From Zygnema cylindricum (lineage: Eukaryota > Streptophyta > Zygnematophyceae > Zygnematales > Zygnemataceae): 64,000 bases of DNA. The notes beneath the pieces are model-generated. The model searched no databases. It saw only the letters and a program-made list of their open reading frames with translations, and was not told the origin of the DNA. The stretch lies in assembly GCA_037447655.1 (NCBI GenBank), contig JBBHKE010003005.1:106701-170700 (forward strand). Reading direction: 5' to 3'. The translations under genes and the position numbers were made by a program. Of the stretch, positions 54,858 through 64,000 are shown one piece after another; the stretch's first letter is position 1; each line of letters starts with the position of its first letter.

Positions 54858-57614
54858 TTAAAGTCTCTTGCTACTTCTCCTTCCTCCCTCAAACTCTGAT
54901 GCTGAGATGGAGGGTAATCTCGGATTTCTCCGAATGACTTCATCTTCTCCCCTATCCGTGGAGTCCATCTCCGGACGTTCATCGTCTGTTTCTTGTCTTT
55001 CCTCGGGTTGAATTGGAAGTAGTGTCTCTAAGAGAGGATCACTCTCGATCAGATTTTTCTCTTCCTCTGTAAGGTCAGGCCGAACCGGAGTTCGGTTAGA
55101 AGAATCTGAATCTAACTCAATTTCTGATTCAATTCTAATTTTGACCGGTTTAGTGTACTTAAAGGGATCTATGGACTTTCCTTTGTCCATAACTACCAAG
55201 TGTTTTTCTAGAATTATGTCTTCTCTTCCGAGATCATAAACTCTATACCCCTTTACATTTTCATCATACCCAAGTAAGTATCCCGGCTTTCCGCTAGCAT
55301 CTAACTTCCAATCAGATTTTTCTGTGTTTAGACTAAACACTTGACTTCCAAACACCTTTAAGTGTGAAATATCAGGTTTTCTCCCGGTCCATCTTTCATA
55401 AGGTGTTTGGCCTTTTATGGCCGAGGTAAGGACTCTATTTTTGAGATAGTTAGCACAATTCATAGCCTCTACCCAAAAACGTTTCCTTATCTTTTTATCT
55501 GTCAATGTACTACGAGCACTATCACTTAATGTCCGATTTAGTCTCTCGGTTACACCGTTTTGTTCTAGATTTTTTGGGACAGTTTTTTGGTGTTGAACCC
55601 CTTCCTCTTTCAAGTAATCCTCAAACTCATTAGAAGTGAATTCCCCCCCATTATCACTTCTCACTCTCTTTATATGTGTCTCATGAAGCTTTTCACTCCA
55701 AGCTTTATACTCCTTAAAATAAGCCAAAGCCTCAGATTTGTTTTTCAAGAAGTATACTCTAGAGTATCTAGACCAATCATCAGTGATAGTAAGCATAAAT
55801 CTTTTCCCTCCAACTGATGGCACCTTGGTCGGTCCCCATATGTCAGTGTGAACCAAATCTAAAACCTTTTCACCCTTATATGTTACGGCTTTTGGAAAAG
55901 GCAATCTGTGGGCTTTTCCTTGAGCACACCCACTACAATCATCCAAAGTCTCATTATCTCCAAAGTGTATGCCCTCAACTACACCCATTTTTTTCATTTC
56001 TTTCAATCTATCTAGATGCACATGTCCCAATCTTTTATGCCACATCATCAAATCACTTACACCAGCATAGTAAACTCCCGTCTTTCCATTACTCAAATTT
56101 AGCCTAAACATTCCTTGGCTACCCTTTTCAGCTGTGAAGTACACTTCATCCTCATAGCTAGCAACAAAGACTCCCTTTTTAGTACTAGTCTCAAAACCCT
56201 TATCATCTAAGACCGACGTAGAGATAAGATTCTTGTTCAACTCTGGGATAAAAAGAACATCAGAGAAAGTGACTATGGATGCCTTTCCATCAACTAAGAC
56301 TCTCAGATCCACAGATCCCACTAAATTAGTGGTGACTATTCTCCCATCCCCGTACTCTATCTCTACAGTAGGGATCTTTCTCATTTTGGTAAACAATGGT
56401 TTTTCTCTACACATATGCATAGAGGCTCCTGAATCAATAATCCATCCTTCTTCTGGAGCTTCTCTTACTCCACCGAAAGCACACTTTTGCCTCCTTGGAA
56501 TCTCTAACTCACCTTTCACCTCCAGCTCCTCGTTGAGAAGGAGTTGTCCATCGTCCTCATCGGAGTCCTCTCCGATGACTTGTGTTGCCACAAATGTCTT
56601 CTTTTTCTTTGCGGCTGGTTTTCCGGCATGTTCCTTCTTCAATCTCAGCTCTGTCAATTTAGTACACTCTGCCATGTAATGTCCCGGCTTCTTACAGAAG
56701 TGACAAAGCCCTTTCGGAGGCCTCGATCCAAATCCTTCCGATTGATTTCCTCTTCCTCTTCCACCAAAGTTTCCATAAGGTTTCTTGGAATCATTGTCTC
56801 CCCAATTAGTTCCTGCAACCAACGACTGAACACTCTTTCCTCCTCTGCGAATCTCATTTGTGTTTTCCCGAACCAAAATCATTCCCACAACATAGTTCCA
56901 GATCCATCGATGATCTGGCAACTCCTGAACCCTGTTAACAATGTTTTCATAATCATCTGGGAGTTTCATCAACAAAGTATTCACCTTCTCTTTCTCGGTC
57001 TCCCTTTTCCCTGCACTCTCCAACTCTATAAATAACCCGGCCAAATCATTACAAAAATCTAACATCTTTCCCCCTTTGTACACATATGTTAGTACCTTTT
57101 GACTTGCCAGCTTCTGCTGTTGAATCGTACCACTTTTGTAAATGCTGACAAGAGCCTCCCACAACTTGTTCGCCCTATCCACATGAAGATGAGGTGTAGC
57201 CACTGCTTGGGTGAGACGCCCGAGAATAAAATGAGTCGCCACGATATTGTTGAAATCCCAGATTACACTATCATTTGCCTCGATTTTCTGAACATCTGCT
57301 GCCAAAACCAATCCAGTAGGCATCGGTGTGAGTTTCTCCTTCCCCTTCTCCTTCCCTATGTCCGACACGATGCTTTCTCCAACATCCTCTTCCACCTCTG
57401 CCCCCACAATTCCTCCTGTGAATCGAGATCCTTCAAATCTTGGTGGAACTCCCAATTTTGCGGATGGCCGACGTACACGACCACTCACAATGCCCCATAG
57501 TCGTTTTTCAACCAGTGCACCCCTTATCATGGTTTCCCAATAAATGAACCCTATTCCATTAAAAATGGGCACCCTAGAGGGTGGGCCCACAACCTGAAAT
57601 TCTGTGACCTCCAT
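54858..57614 (-). CDS. C3 Gag - protease - integrase polyprotein (918 codons)
   Basis: Starts MEVTEFQVVGPPSRVP inside the LTR. Gag runs to about residue 300. A CCHC knuckle CHFCKKPGHYMAEC lies at about 304-317. Protease WIIDSGASMHM has the catalytic Asp near 394. The integrase zinc domain (WHKRLGH ... CSGCAQGK) spans about 524-567. The catalytic core has D near 591 and 654 and E near 690. The integrase C-terminal and linker region ends with GGRRSSKRL. The next codon, CAA in other copies, is TAA, which cuts off reverse transcriptase and RNase H. Gag, protease and integrase could still be made; replication would need polymerase in trans. Confidence 0.9.
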   Translation of the reverse strand: MEVTEFQVVGPPSRVPIFNGIGFIYWETMIRGALVEKRLWGIVSGRVRRPSAKLGVPPRFEGSRFTGGIVGAEVEEDVGESIVSDIGKEKGKEKLTPMPTGLVLAADVQKIEANDSVIWDFNNIVATHFILGRLTQAVATPHLHVDRANKLWEALVSIYKSGTIQQQKLASQKVLTYVYKGGKMLDFCNDLAGLFIELESAGKRETEKEKVNTLLMKLPDDYENIVNRVQELPDHRWIWNYVVGMILVRENTNEIRRGGKSVQSLVAGTNWGDNDSKKPYGNFGGRGRGNQSEGFGSRPPKGLCHFCKKPGHYMAECTKLTELRLKKEHAGKPAAKKKKTFVATQVIGEDSDEDDGQLLLNEELEVKGELEIPRRQKCAFGGVREAPEEGWIIDSGASMHMCREKPLFTKMRKIPTVEIEYGDGRIVTTNLVGSVDLRVLVDGKASIVTFSDVLFIPELNKNLISTSVLDDKGFETSTKKGVFVASYEDEVYFTAEKGSQGMFRLNLSNGKTGVYYAGVSDLMMWHKRLGHVHLDRLKEMKKMGVVEGIHFGDNETLDDCSGCAQGKAHRLPFPKAVTYKGEKVLDLVHTDIWGPTKVPSVGGKRFMLTITDDWSRYSRVYFLKNKSEALAYFKEYKAWSEKLHETHIKRVRSDNGGEFTSNEFEDYLKEEGVQHQKTVPKNLEQNGVTERLNRTLSDSARSTLTDKKIRKRFWVEAMNCANYLKNRVLTSAIKGQTPYERWTGRKPDISHLKVFGSQVFSLNTEKSDWKLDASGKPGYLLGYDENVKGYRVYDLGREDIILEKHLVVMDKGKSIDPFKYTKPVKIRIESEIELDSDSSNRTPVRPDLTEEEKNLIESDPLLETLLPIQPEERQETDDERPEMDSTDRGEDEVIRRNPRLPSISASEFEGGRRSSKRL
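57580..57594 (-). other. C3 primer-binding site
   Basis: On the minus strand it reads GGTTGTGGGCCCACC, one base different from C2, directly after the LTR end TTTCA. Confidence 0.8.
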
Positions 57615-58734
57615 TGGTCCACAAAATGTCCAGCTTATATGAAGCCTCTAGGATAATATTTGCAGTTTTGACTTTGGCAATGAATAAATGCCACCCTGGC
57701 ACGCAAAAACTCTGACCGACTACACCCCTGTGTAGCCTGGAATCCTCGTGTCCGCAGCAAAAAGAATCACTGAATTTGCTCACCTGAGCATTAAGTTATG
57801 GCTGTTCAAAGACATCATATTTATACAGATGGCCTCTGGGAGAGAGGACTTTCAAAATTTTGTCTAAGTCCTGAAAACCTCACTAATAGCTACTCTGAAC
57901 CAATCAAAATAAAGTACTCTAATTGTTGTACATACATAGTACACCAGCCGCCGTACTTTATGTACGGATATATTCGGCACCACTCACGTTCTGCCACGTG
58001 GCTAATAGGTCAACGTCATTCTGTCCCTTTTCTCTTCCGACATCCTATAGGATGATGCCACGTGTCATTTCCTCCCATTTCGCCGAACTGCTCATAGATA
58101 ACTGTTCCGACATACCGACACTCACGCTTGCCGTCCGTTCTTTTTCGGCGATCAATTTCACGCGTTCGATCTGACGGCGCGCCGAATAAATGTTGACCGT
58201 TGAAAATCACGTTAATATTCCGTATTGACCGTTTGAAATTCCTTCTTCCTTTGGGAGCCGTCGATCGCGACATTTAATTTCGTCCGTCGAAATCAAATAT
58301 TTGTTTCATTTATTTCGTGCGGTATTGCATTTCGTGCGGTACTACATTTCGTGCGGTACCACACGTTTCATGTTTCGTTTCGTTACGTAAGTCGTTACAA
58401 GGAATATGTCGCTTTGTCATATTTAAATACTTACCAAATACATTGCGTGTAACGTTTCATCAATACCTAACGGATAAGGCGTGAAACAATTGTACGGCCT
58501 TCGTCCAGAGGTTACAGGATCAAATCCTGTCTGGGTAACGTAGCTTTTGCATGAGCCTTGTCTTCTGCCTATCGTCTTATCTGCCTGAGGCAGCCATGGT
58601 TGCCCGTCAATTCTCATCGTCTCATGTGCCTGAGGCAGCCTATGGTTGGCCGTCAATTCTCACTGACTACGACAAGGGAGAGTTACAGGATCCTTTAAAT
58701 AAAAATAGAATATAAAAAATCACTTTTCAACGGT
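57595..58734 (-). repeat. C3 5' LTR (1140 bp)
   Basis: On the minus strand it starts CGTTGAAAAGTGAT (first base mutated from T) and ends GAATTTCA after the gag ATG. Near 58590-58670 it holds two copies of GCCGTCAATTCTCA-type sequence about 45 bp apart. Confidence 0.9.
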
Positions 58735-59065
58735 TCCCACCCAAATGAAACCATAGATCCCTAGTCTCTATGAGATATCTAAGGACTCTCTTAGCTGCCT
58801 CATAATCTTTCTTAGTGGGAGCATTCAAACTCCTACTTAATACTCTTACTGCTGCGGCTAAGTCCACACGGGTACAATTCATGAAATATATTATGTTGCC
58901 CATTACTTGTCTATAAGGGATGGTCTGCATAAATCTTTTCTCTTCCAGCCCTACCTCATCATCTAAAATTATATCTCCCTCTTCCACACTCCCCTCACTT
59001 CCATTCTTTAATTCCATATGAGTGGTACAACTATTAGCCTTGTCCATTTGGAATTTTTCTAACAT
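58735..59065 (-). pseudogene. C4 end of reverse transcriptase and start of RNase H
   Basis: The frame starts in RT (MLEKFQMDKANSCTT), includes IPYRQVMGNIIYFMNCTR and DLWFHLGGN, and is cut by the C3 insertion. Confidence 0.85.
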
Positions 59066-59089
59066 ATTTATAATGGCCTCTTTTTGAGT

Positions 59090-59760
59090 TAATCATATAA
59101 TTTTTCTATCTTTGTCTCTCTCTACCTGAATTCCAAAAGGTACCTTGCTTCTCCCATATCCTTCATCTCAAATCTTCCTTTTAGATCATTTTTAATTTTT
59201 TTATTTTATCTATAGATTTACTTAAAATAAAGAAATCATCAACATAAATTGCAATAAAAAAATTCTTTCCTCATCCTCAAACAAATAAATTGAGTGATCT
59301 AAGTTGATCCGAATATATCCCAAACTTGTAAGAAACTCATCGAGCTTCTTGTTCCATTGTCGGGGCGCGTGTTTCAACCCATACAAATATTTGATCAATC
59401 GGCATACCTTGCATTCCTCCCTTTGCTCCACAAATCTTTCGGGCCGTCGCATAAATAATTCCTCTTCCAACTCTCCATGTAGAATGACCATCTAGATGTC
59501 CATCTGATGCACTTCCATGTCTTATGTTGCCGCCATACTGAGAAGTATCAAAACCGAAGGAAACCTGACGACCGGAGCAAAAGTCTCCTAGTAGTCAATT
59601 CCCTCTTTTTGGGTAAATCCCTTCGCCACTAACCGAGCCTTGTAGAGCTCAATGGTGTTTTCCCGGTTGAGTTAAATACCCACTTACACCCAATTGTCTC
59701 CCTATTAGGAGGACAATCCATCAATTCCTATGTATTGGCCGCCATAATTGAGGCCATCTC
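59090..59760 (-). pseudogene. C4 reverse transcriptase, broken
   Basis: The best frame (59491-59222) contains SLYGLKHAPRQWNKKL-like sequence. A frameshift in a T run places YVDD in another frame, but the YVDD codons themselves are present near 59237-59248. Upstream RT sequence has stops. Confidence 0.8.
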
Positions 59761-59845
59761 CTCATTAATGGCTGTATTCCACCGGTTTCTCTCAGGACAA
59801 GTCATTGCATCAATATAAGTTTGAGGCTTATCAAGGTGAGAGAGT

Positions 59846-60440
59846 TTGGTTACCTTATTGTTAACTTGCCTCTCTTACAGTTTTTTGCTGCTTCTTCTTC
59901 CTCCCTCAAACTTGGTTGCCGGAATAGATGGCTCTCTTGAATTTTTTCGAACAGTTTCTACTTCTCCCCTATCCTTTAATTCCGGGTCGATTTCCACCAC
60001 GTCTTCCGCTTCGATTAGAGTTAATACTAGGGGTTTCACATTTGGGTCCTCCTCGATCTGATCTCTGCCTACAAGATCATCATCTTGTTAAAATCTTGGA
60101 TAGTTAGGAAGCTCAAAGTCATCAGAATTTTTTGACTCAAATCTGATTTTGATTGTCTTTGTATGCTTAAAGGGATCTATAGATTTTCCTTCATCTATAA
60201 CCACTAGATGCTTCACTAGGATAATATCCTCTCTTTTGAGATCATAGACTCTATATCCATTTACATCTTCATCATATCCTAGTAGGTATCCTGGTTTTTC
60301 TTTTGGGTCTAACTTCCAGTTTGATGGATCTGTGTCTAAACTGAACACTTAACTACCGAAAAACTTTAATTCTGAAATATCTGGTTAACTGCCTGTCCAT
60401 CTCTCATAGGGGGTTTAGCCTTTTACTGCTGAAGTAAGAA
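59846..60440 (-). pseudogene. C4 integrase C-terminus and linker
   Basis: The frame at 60348-60088 reads KLDPKEKPGYLLGYDEDVNGYRVYDLKRED, as in other copies. Flanking linker sequence contains stops. Confidence 0.75.
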
Positions 60441-60636
60441 CTGTATTCTTGAGATAATTTGCACAATTCAGTGCTTGGCCCAAAACTTCATTCATATCTT
60501 TTTATCTGACAACATACTCCTAGCACTATCACTCAGTGTTTTATTTAATCTTTCAGCAACACCAAGGATTTTTATGAACTATCTTTTGGTGTTGCACTCC
60601 ATCTTCTCTCAGAAAATCCTCAAATTGGTTAGAGGT

Positions 60637-61339
60637 TTACTCTCCACCATTGTCACTCCTTACTCTCTTGATTGAGGTTTCATGGAGCTTTTCACTCCAT
60701 GCTTTATATTGTTTAAAACATTCCTGTGCCTCTGACTTATTTTTCAAAAAATACACCCTGGAATACCAAGACCAATCATCAGTGATAGTCATCATAAATC
60801 TCTTCCCCTCGGGTGATGGCACTTTTGCTGGCCCCCAAAAATTTGAGTGTACTAAATCTAGAATCTTTTCTCCCTTATAGGTGGCAATTTTTGGGGAGGG
60901 TAACCTGTGTGCAATACCTTGAACACATCCACTACAATCACTTAGATTCTCACGGAGTTTCATACTTGTTTTTAAAACCATAAACCTTGGAATACCGAGA
61001 CCAATCATCAATGATAGTCATCATAAATCTCTTCCCCCCAGGTGAGGGCACTTTGGCCGGTCCCCAAATATCTGTGTGTACTAAATCTAGAATTTTTTCT
61101 CCCTTATAGGTGGTTGTTTTGGGAAAGGGCAATCTGTGTGCTTTACCTTGAGCACATCCACTACAATCACTTAAATTTTCACTCTCACCGAACTGAATCC
61201 CTTTCACCACTCCCATCTTTTTCATCTCTTTTAACTTATCTAGATTCACATGCCCAAGCCTCTTATGCCACAACATTGTATCATGAATACTAGCATAATA
61301 AAGTTTCTTCTTTTCATTGCTTAAAATCAGCCTAAACAT
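60637..61339 (-). pseudogene. C4 integrase with internal tandem duplication
   Basis: The zinc domain WHKRLGHVNLDKLKEMKK ... CSGCAQGK and the TDIWGP segment (61339-60950) are followed by a second, diverged copy of CSGCVQGIAHRL ... WGPAKVPSP (61011-60637). The duplicated stretch is about 197 bp with a 229-bp period. Confidence 0.9.
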
Positions 61340-61434
61340 CCGTTGGCTACCTTTTTCAGCAGTAAAATAAACTTCCTCCTCAAAACTAGGAGTAAAGACT
61401 CCTTTCTTAGTGCTAGTATCAAAACCTTTATCAT

Positions 61435-62040
61435 CTAAAACAGACGTAGAGATGAGGTTTTTTTTAGCTCCGGAATAAACAATACATCGGAGAATGTAAC
61501 TATGGATGTCTTTCCTTCTACTAACACTTTTAGATCAATCGATCCTACAAGAGTAGTAGTGACTATCCTCCCATCCCCGTACTCTATCTCTACGGTATGA
61601 ATCTTTTTTATCTTAGTGAACATGTGTTTATCTTTACACATGTGCATGAATGCACCTGAGTCTACAATCTAGCCTGCTTCACCTTTCAATCCACTGACAG
61701 CACATTTTTACTTTCGTTGAAATTCAACCTCGCTTTTTGCTTCCAACTCCTCATCCAATAGGAGTTCATCGTCCTCGTCCTCAGATTCCGCCTTATGTAC
61801 CTGTGTCACAATGACCTTTTTCTTTCCTCTCGGGGGTCCACCGGGCTGCCCCTCTTTTAAGTGCAGCTTGGATAACTTAGTGCTTTTAGCCATATAGTGC
61901 CCTGGTTTCAAACAAAAATGGCACAAACCCTTGGAAGTCCTTGGTCCGAACTCCTCGGTCTGATTTTTTTGCCCCTCCCCTCGATAATTTCCAACCTGTT
62001 TCCTAAAATCTTTGTTCCTCCAATCGGTCCCAGCTGCCAA
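61435..62040 (-). pseudogene. C4 zinc knuckle and protease
   Basis: The knuckle reads CHFCLKPGHYMAKS with the last Cys changed to Ser. The protease site IVDSGAFMHM keeps its Asp but is preceded by TAG in place of Trp. Confidence 0.85.
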
Positions 62041-62277
62041 AGCTTACCCACTCTTTCCTCCCCTTTGGATCTCAATTGTATTCTCTCGAACGAGAATCAT
62101 CCATACCATTGAATTCCAAATCCACCTTGAGTCTGCCAAGTCCTGCACACGGTTGACTATGTTCTCGAACTCATCGGGTAACTTCATAAGTGAACAATTA
62201 ACCTTTTCTTATTCACTAAACACTTTTCCAGCTCTCTCTAGTTCCATAAAAAGTGTAGCAAGCTCATTGCAAATATC

Positions 62278-62820
62278 CTACATCTTCCCCCATTTGGATG
62301 CATACTCTTTAATTTCCTGATCAGCCAACTGTTGTTGCTGAATCGTACCACTCCGGTACATCTCTATGAGATCCACCCAAAGATCAGATGGCCTCTCTAC
62401 CCGCAAATGGGGAGATGGAAGCCTTTTAGTAAGATGGCGCAAGATGAAGTGCTTAGCTGTCATATTGTTGTAGTCCTAGGTATCGATATCATTCTCCTCG
62501 TTCCTCGGAATAGGTGACAAGAATGCCGAACCTGTTGCTATTGGTGTGACTGTCTCCTTCCCGTTTCCTTTAATCACCACCTCTCTTTCCTTTGTCTCCT
62601 CCGTTGAAGATAAATTTGCATCTCTAGTGAATCTGCCTCCTGTAAACCCTGGAGGTATCCCAAGACTTGATGGAGGCCACACCCGTCCACTCACTATTCC
62701 CCAAAGCCGTTTCTCAAATAGAGCTTCTGGCATCATACTTTCCCAATATATGAAGCCAGCTCCATTGAATTTGGGCACCCTAAAGGGTGGGCCCATAACT
62801 TGCAATTCTGAGACCTCCAT
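62278..62820 (-). pseudogene. C4 gag
   Basis: Starts MEVSELQVMGPPFRVP inside the LTR. A TAG interrupts it after NDIDT; a second frame (62463-62278) continues. Confidence 0.85.
62786..62800 (-). other. C4 primer-binding site
   Basis: On the minus strand it reads AGTTATGGGCCCACC, one base different from C2, directly after the LTR end TTGCA. Confidence 0.8.
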
Positions 62821-63832
62821 AGGACCCTAGAGTAGGCAGCTCACACGAAGCCTTTAGGAAAACCCTGACACCTTTGTGTTTCAGCAAGAATAACTACCAC
62901 CTTGGCAAACAAAAACTCTAACCTCCTTCACCACTATGAAGGCAAGACCTCCTTGAGTCGATAGCAAAAAAAATCTCTGAATTTTCTCCCCTGAGCAGTA
63001 AGTTATGAAGGGTCAAAGTTGACCTTTTGTACAGAAGCTATTTGGGAGAGAGGGTCCAATCTATCAAATTTTTCTAAGTCCTATCTCACTCTTAAACTCT
63101 ATCTTCGAAGTACGACACCAATCATAATACTATATCGTAGACATAGGTACAGGTGCCGGTGTACTTTCTGTACGGCCATTGTACGACATTGTCAACAAGT
63201 CGACATATGTTATTTTTGAATTCGTTCCAGTATTCCCCGGAGATGACGTATTCCAATATGGTTGAGCCACGTGTCAATTGATGTGACGTTGACCGAAATC
63301 TGCCGAAAACATATTTCGCGATCTCGGCATGCTTTGCGTCTGTCCGATTAAACCGGATTTCAATCGTAACCGTCATAAATACTTGCGCGATATTTATTTT
63401 GCCTTCGAAACAAAGTGCGCGGTATCTGTTCCGGATGTTCCGTTCGCCGTACATTACAAACTGTATCTATTTCCAAATATCCAGTTAAATGAAAAAGCCT
63501 ACGTGTACATAATTATGTTATTATCAAACCCTATATCGTATAACCTTGATCATAGTCTAATTGGCTAAGGCTACCGGCTACTAGCGGCTCTGACGGACGA
63601 CAAGTACCAGGTTGAAATTTTGGTTCGTCAATATCTATTTTGGTAATTCTACCATTTTAATGTCTTTTCCTCTCTGGATAGCATAGGCGGCATGGCTCTA
63701 TCTCCCTCTCCAACTTTCAGTAACTGCTACAAGTGTAGCAGTTGGAGAGAGGAGTTAGAGGCAGACTGCCTCTGCTTCTTTTTTGCATTTTACAAAACCT
63801 AGAAAATACTAAAATAGCCTTAAATTTCGACA
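62801..63832 (-). repeat. C4 5' LTR (1032 bp)
   Basis: On the minus strand it starts TGTCGAAATTTAAGG and ends GAATTGCA. Sequence to its right belongs to another element. Confidence 0.9.
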
Positions 63833-64000
63833 TAACTCTTGCAAAAAACTCTTTTAACCATAAAACTTCCTTGATTGTTGCTGTCTCAACCATGTACTCT
63901 GCCTCCATCATAGAAAGCGCGACAATTTTTTGGCTTTTGCTTTTCAAGCATATGCTCCTAACGGCGAGATGTAAATCTAAGACCTCCATAGGTCCTCAAA
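63833..64000 (-). pseudogene. C5: RNase H fragment of a different copia family
   Basis: The minus strand encodes QKIVALSMMEAEYMVETATIKEVLWLK, a copia RNase H signature that differs clearly from the QKVIAQSTMEAEYMA of C1-C4. C4 is inserted in it. The element continues beyond the window. Confidence 0.85.

Larger units (their letters stand above)
53163..58734 (-). mobile_element. C3: Ty1/copia element, the least decayed copy
   Basis: The 5' LTR is 57595-58734. The internal region is 53252-57594. Of the 3' LTR only its first 89 bp (53163-53251) remain before LTR-B. It sits in the RNase H region of C4, after codons HLGGN. The long Gag-integrase frame is uninterrupted over 918 codons. Disabling changes: CAA to TAA after SSKRL, a small deletion between reverse transcriptase and RNase H, and TAA in RNase H. 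Confidence 0.95.
58735..63832 (-). mobile_element. C4: Ty1/copia element, 3' end lost
   Basis: The 5' LTR is 62801-63832. Gag, protease, integrase, reverse transcriptase and part of RNase H follow down to 58735, where C3 is inserted. The rest of C4 is not in the window. There are many stops and frameshifts and an internal duplication in integrase. Confidence 0.9.

Noticed and set aside
58462-58545. A functional tRNA gene
   Set aside because: A- and B-box-like parts are present, but a consistent acceptor stem and cloverleaf could not be built by eye, and the segment lies in an LTR.
1-64000. CRISPR array, bacterial operon or phage-like system
   Set aside because: Repeats are minisatellites, LTRs or LRR exon units, and genes have spliceosomal introns; nothing prokaryotic is visible.

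Overview
The window looks like nuclear DNA of a plant or streptophyte alga. Genes are split into many small exons, including 72-nt exons that each encode one plant-type leucine-rich repeat (LRR). Introns are long and AT-rich. More than half of the window is LTR retrotransposon DNA, mostly one Ty1/copia family. There is no sign of bacterial operons, organellar genes or CRISPR. The species is not identified.

Positions 1 to about 7.8 kb and 16.4 to 27.3 kb hold two tandem paralogues of a multi-domain gene. The copy at 16363-27337 (copy B) can be followed exon by exon: LRRs, a Cys-rich EGF-like segment, a papain-like (C1A) cysteine peptidase with Gln/Cys/His/Asn catalytic residues, two EGF-like domains, three or four LysM-like motifs, and a stop codon. 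This suggests an extracellular protease with an LRR recognition module and a LysM glycan-binding tail. I know of no described family with this order. The 5' end is not visible. The copy at 495-7385 (copy A) is a pseudogene. It has stop codons, a 576-bp solo LTR in its catalytic exon, a lost catalytic His, a lost splice acceptor and no LysM exons. Copy B itself lacks one nucleotide relative to copy A in one exon, so its frame is formally broken there.

Between the copies (8.3-16.3 kb) are a copia fragment with an LTR, a 1.73-kb element with 305-bp terminal inverted repeats, a small hairpin element, a hAT-like MITE with a perfect 8-bp target duplication and a C/G palindrome, a 12-bp minisatellite, and about 1.8 kb of one-sided polypurine DNA.

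From 30.9 to 45.5 kb, copia element C1 (target duplication ACAAA) carries two nested insertions in its gag: a 1.64-kb solo LTR of another family (LTR-B), and complete copia element C2 (target duplication TAAAG). From 45.9 to 53.2 kb there are LTR-B sequences and a minus-strand gag/zinc-knuckle/retropepsin block with no reverse transcriptase. From 53.2 to 64 kb a second nest lies on the minus strand: C3 (the least decayed, with a 918-codon Gag-integrase ORF) is inserted in C4, and C4 is inserted in the RNase H of a different copia element (C5). All the related copia copies share a primer-binding site that matches the anticodon arm of initiator tRNA-Met rather than its 3' end. Their gag ATG lies inside the LTR, and an antisense tRNA-like segment lies in the LTR. 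Every element seen carries disabling mutations.
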